Part shown: positions 63,631 to 64,000 of the stretch, in pieces | Position numbering within the stretch: the stretch's first letter is position 1 | How the letters are laid out: each line of letters opens with the position of its first letter | Source of the DNA: JBEKYD01 sp052148435 | GTDB lineage: Bacteria; Acidobacteriota; Terriglobia; Bryobacterales; Bryobacteraceae | Direction: 5' to 3' | Assembly: GCA_052148435.1 (NCBI GenBank) | Contig: JBKQIF010000058.1 | Coordinates: 1-64,000 of the forward strand | Length of the DNA: 64,000 nt | Made by a program: the position numbers and the translations under genes | Notes under the pieces: model-generated | Seen by the model: only the letters and a program-made list of their open reading frames with translations | Told to the model about the DNA's origin: nothing | The model's database searches: none

Positions 63631-63810
63631 ATGAGCACTTCAGCCGCGCCCCCGATGCCAAAGCTCTCGCCTCGAATGCCGGTGCGCTACATCAAACTCG
63701 GGCAAGGAGGCGGATGGGAGGGTCAATATTACTGGTTTCTGGTGCGCCGGCCACGTCGATGGGGCCTTGCCAAGGGCGTTGTAGTCGCTGCCCGGGAGCC
63801 GGCGCGCTGA
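63631..63810 (+). CDS. Short hypothetical protein, possibly a truncated N-terminus
   Basis: 59 residues from the ATG at 63631. The part VRYIKLGQGGGWEG looks like the beginning of a conserved family that starts YIKLGxGGxWE, but the remainder (RRPRRWGLAKGVVVAAREPA) is basic and unlike it. Either a small protein or a decayed gene start. Confidence 0.35.
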   Translation: MSTSAAPPMPKLSPRMPVRYIKLGQGGGWEGQYYWFLVRRPRRWGLAKGVVVAAREPAR

Positions 63811-63834
63811 TTGGGCGGGTTTTGGGAATCGGCC

Positions 63835-64000
63835 ATGGCACGGAAAAACAAGAAAAGCTTTCCTGATTTACTCAACCGCCGCACTTTTCTGATCTCTTCG
63901 GCCCTGCTCACGGCGCAGAGCGCCACCGCCGCGCCGGAAGCGGAAGAGCACCCCTCCGGCAACGAAGTCATCTGGTTCCGCTATCCCGGCGGCGATTGGA
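63835..64000 (+). CDS. Tat-exported glycoside hydrolase, GH95-like (3' end outside window)
   Basis: 55 residues are visible before the window ends. MARKNKKSFPDLLNRRTFLI contains a twin-arginine signal (NRRTFLISSALL) with an AxA cut near SATAA. The following NEVIWFRYPGGDW matches the opening LWYxxPAxxW of family 95 alpha-L-fucosidases/galactosidases. Such enzymes split fucose from plant or bacterial glycans. Too little is present to be sure. Confidence 0.55.
   Translation, partial: MARKNKKSFPDLLNRRTFLISSALLTAQSATAAPEAEEHPSGNEVIWFRYPGGDW

Overview
The window is a GC-rich, gene-dense piece of a bacterial chromosome. I infer an Acidobacteriota genome of the Bryobacterales/Solibacter type. The signs are a TIGR03437 secreted protein, an SBBP-repeat fragment, a DUF5107-TPR protein, many small paralogue fragments, and short two-armed repeats between and inside genes. 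No rRNA, tRNA, CRISPR array, complete transposon or prophage was seen. Taxonomy was not tested by any search.

Layout. 1-1516: two family 2 glycosyltransferases (one runs off the left edge). 1620-6695: a small secreted protein, then an RND efflux pump and its adaptor. 6868-17591: DUF5107-TPR protein, Tat-exported Gfo/Idh/MocA oxidoreductase, FHA-lytic transglycosylase fusion, AbiEii-like nucleotidyltransferase, GH20 hexosaminidase and an MFS transporter. 17682-21462: a five-gene operon running from ECF sigma factor and anti-sigma factor to three membrane proteins with B-box, DUF5668 and DUF4097 features, probably an envelope-stress module. 21552-25608: lysylphosphatidylglycerol-synthase-like membrane protein, nrdR, the primary sigma factor and signal peptidase I. 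25745-29859: DUF2905 protein, xylulokinase, Uma2 remnant and TIGR03437 protein. 30094-33717: a secretin with TPR and cohesin-like domains, followed by two prepilins. 33846-36475: smpB, a two-gene micro-operon behind a palindromic operator, an RHS remnant, and a two-gene operon of an HU-like protein and an HU-like/TIR protein. 36523-41984: DUF4440 protein, CocE-type hydrolase, and a hybrid histidine kinase preceded by a coupled 50-residue ORF. 42021-43720: a small low-conservation island with an unknown protein and a DUF2335 gene carrying an in-frame stop, bounded by two copies of a peroxiredoxin 3' end. 43647-52751: peroxiredoxin, pheS-pheT, LuxR-type response regulator, Rrf2 regulator, metY and malate synthase. 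53041-56196: HTH/SEC-C protein, an antitoxin/ParE pair whose toxin is cut by an inverted partial copy of comM, and comM itself. 56343-64000: SBBP remnant, methyltransferase, 5'-truncated VCBS protein, PQQ dehydrogenase, a large secreted (alpha/alpha)-barrel-like protein and the start of a GH95-like enzyme.

How it works together. Core genes (nrdR, rpoD, lepB, smpB, pheST, comM, aceB, metY) lie among genes for surface work: efflux, polysaccharide and cell-wall turnover, pilin/secretin export, and quinoprotein sugar or alcohol oxidation. The accessory stretches at 34.3-37.1, 42-43.7 and 53.7-58.4 kb collect gene fragments, repeats and possible defence or toxin genes. The most interesting items are the HU/TIR pair, the repeat-encoded leaders of both prepilins, the inverted comM duplication that truncates parE, the DUF2335 island, and the palindromic operator with its micro-operon.
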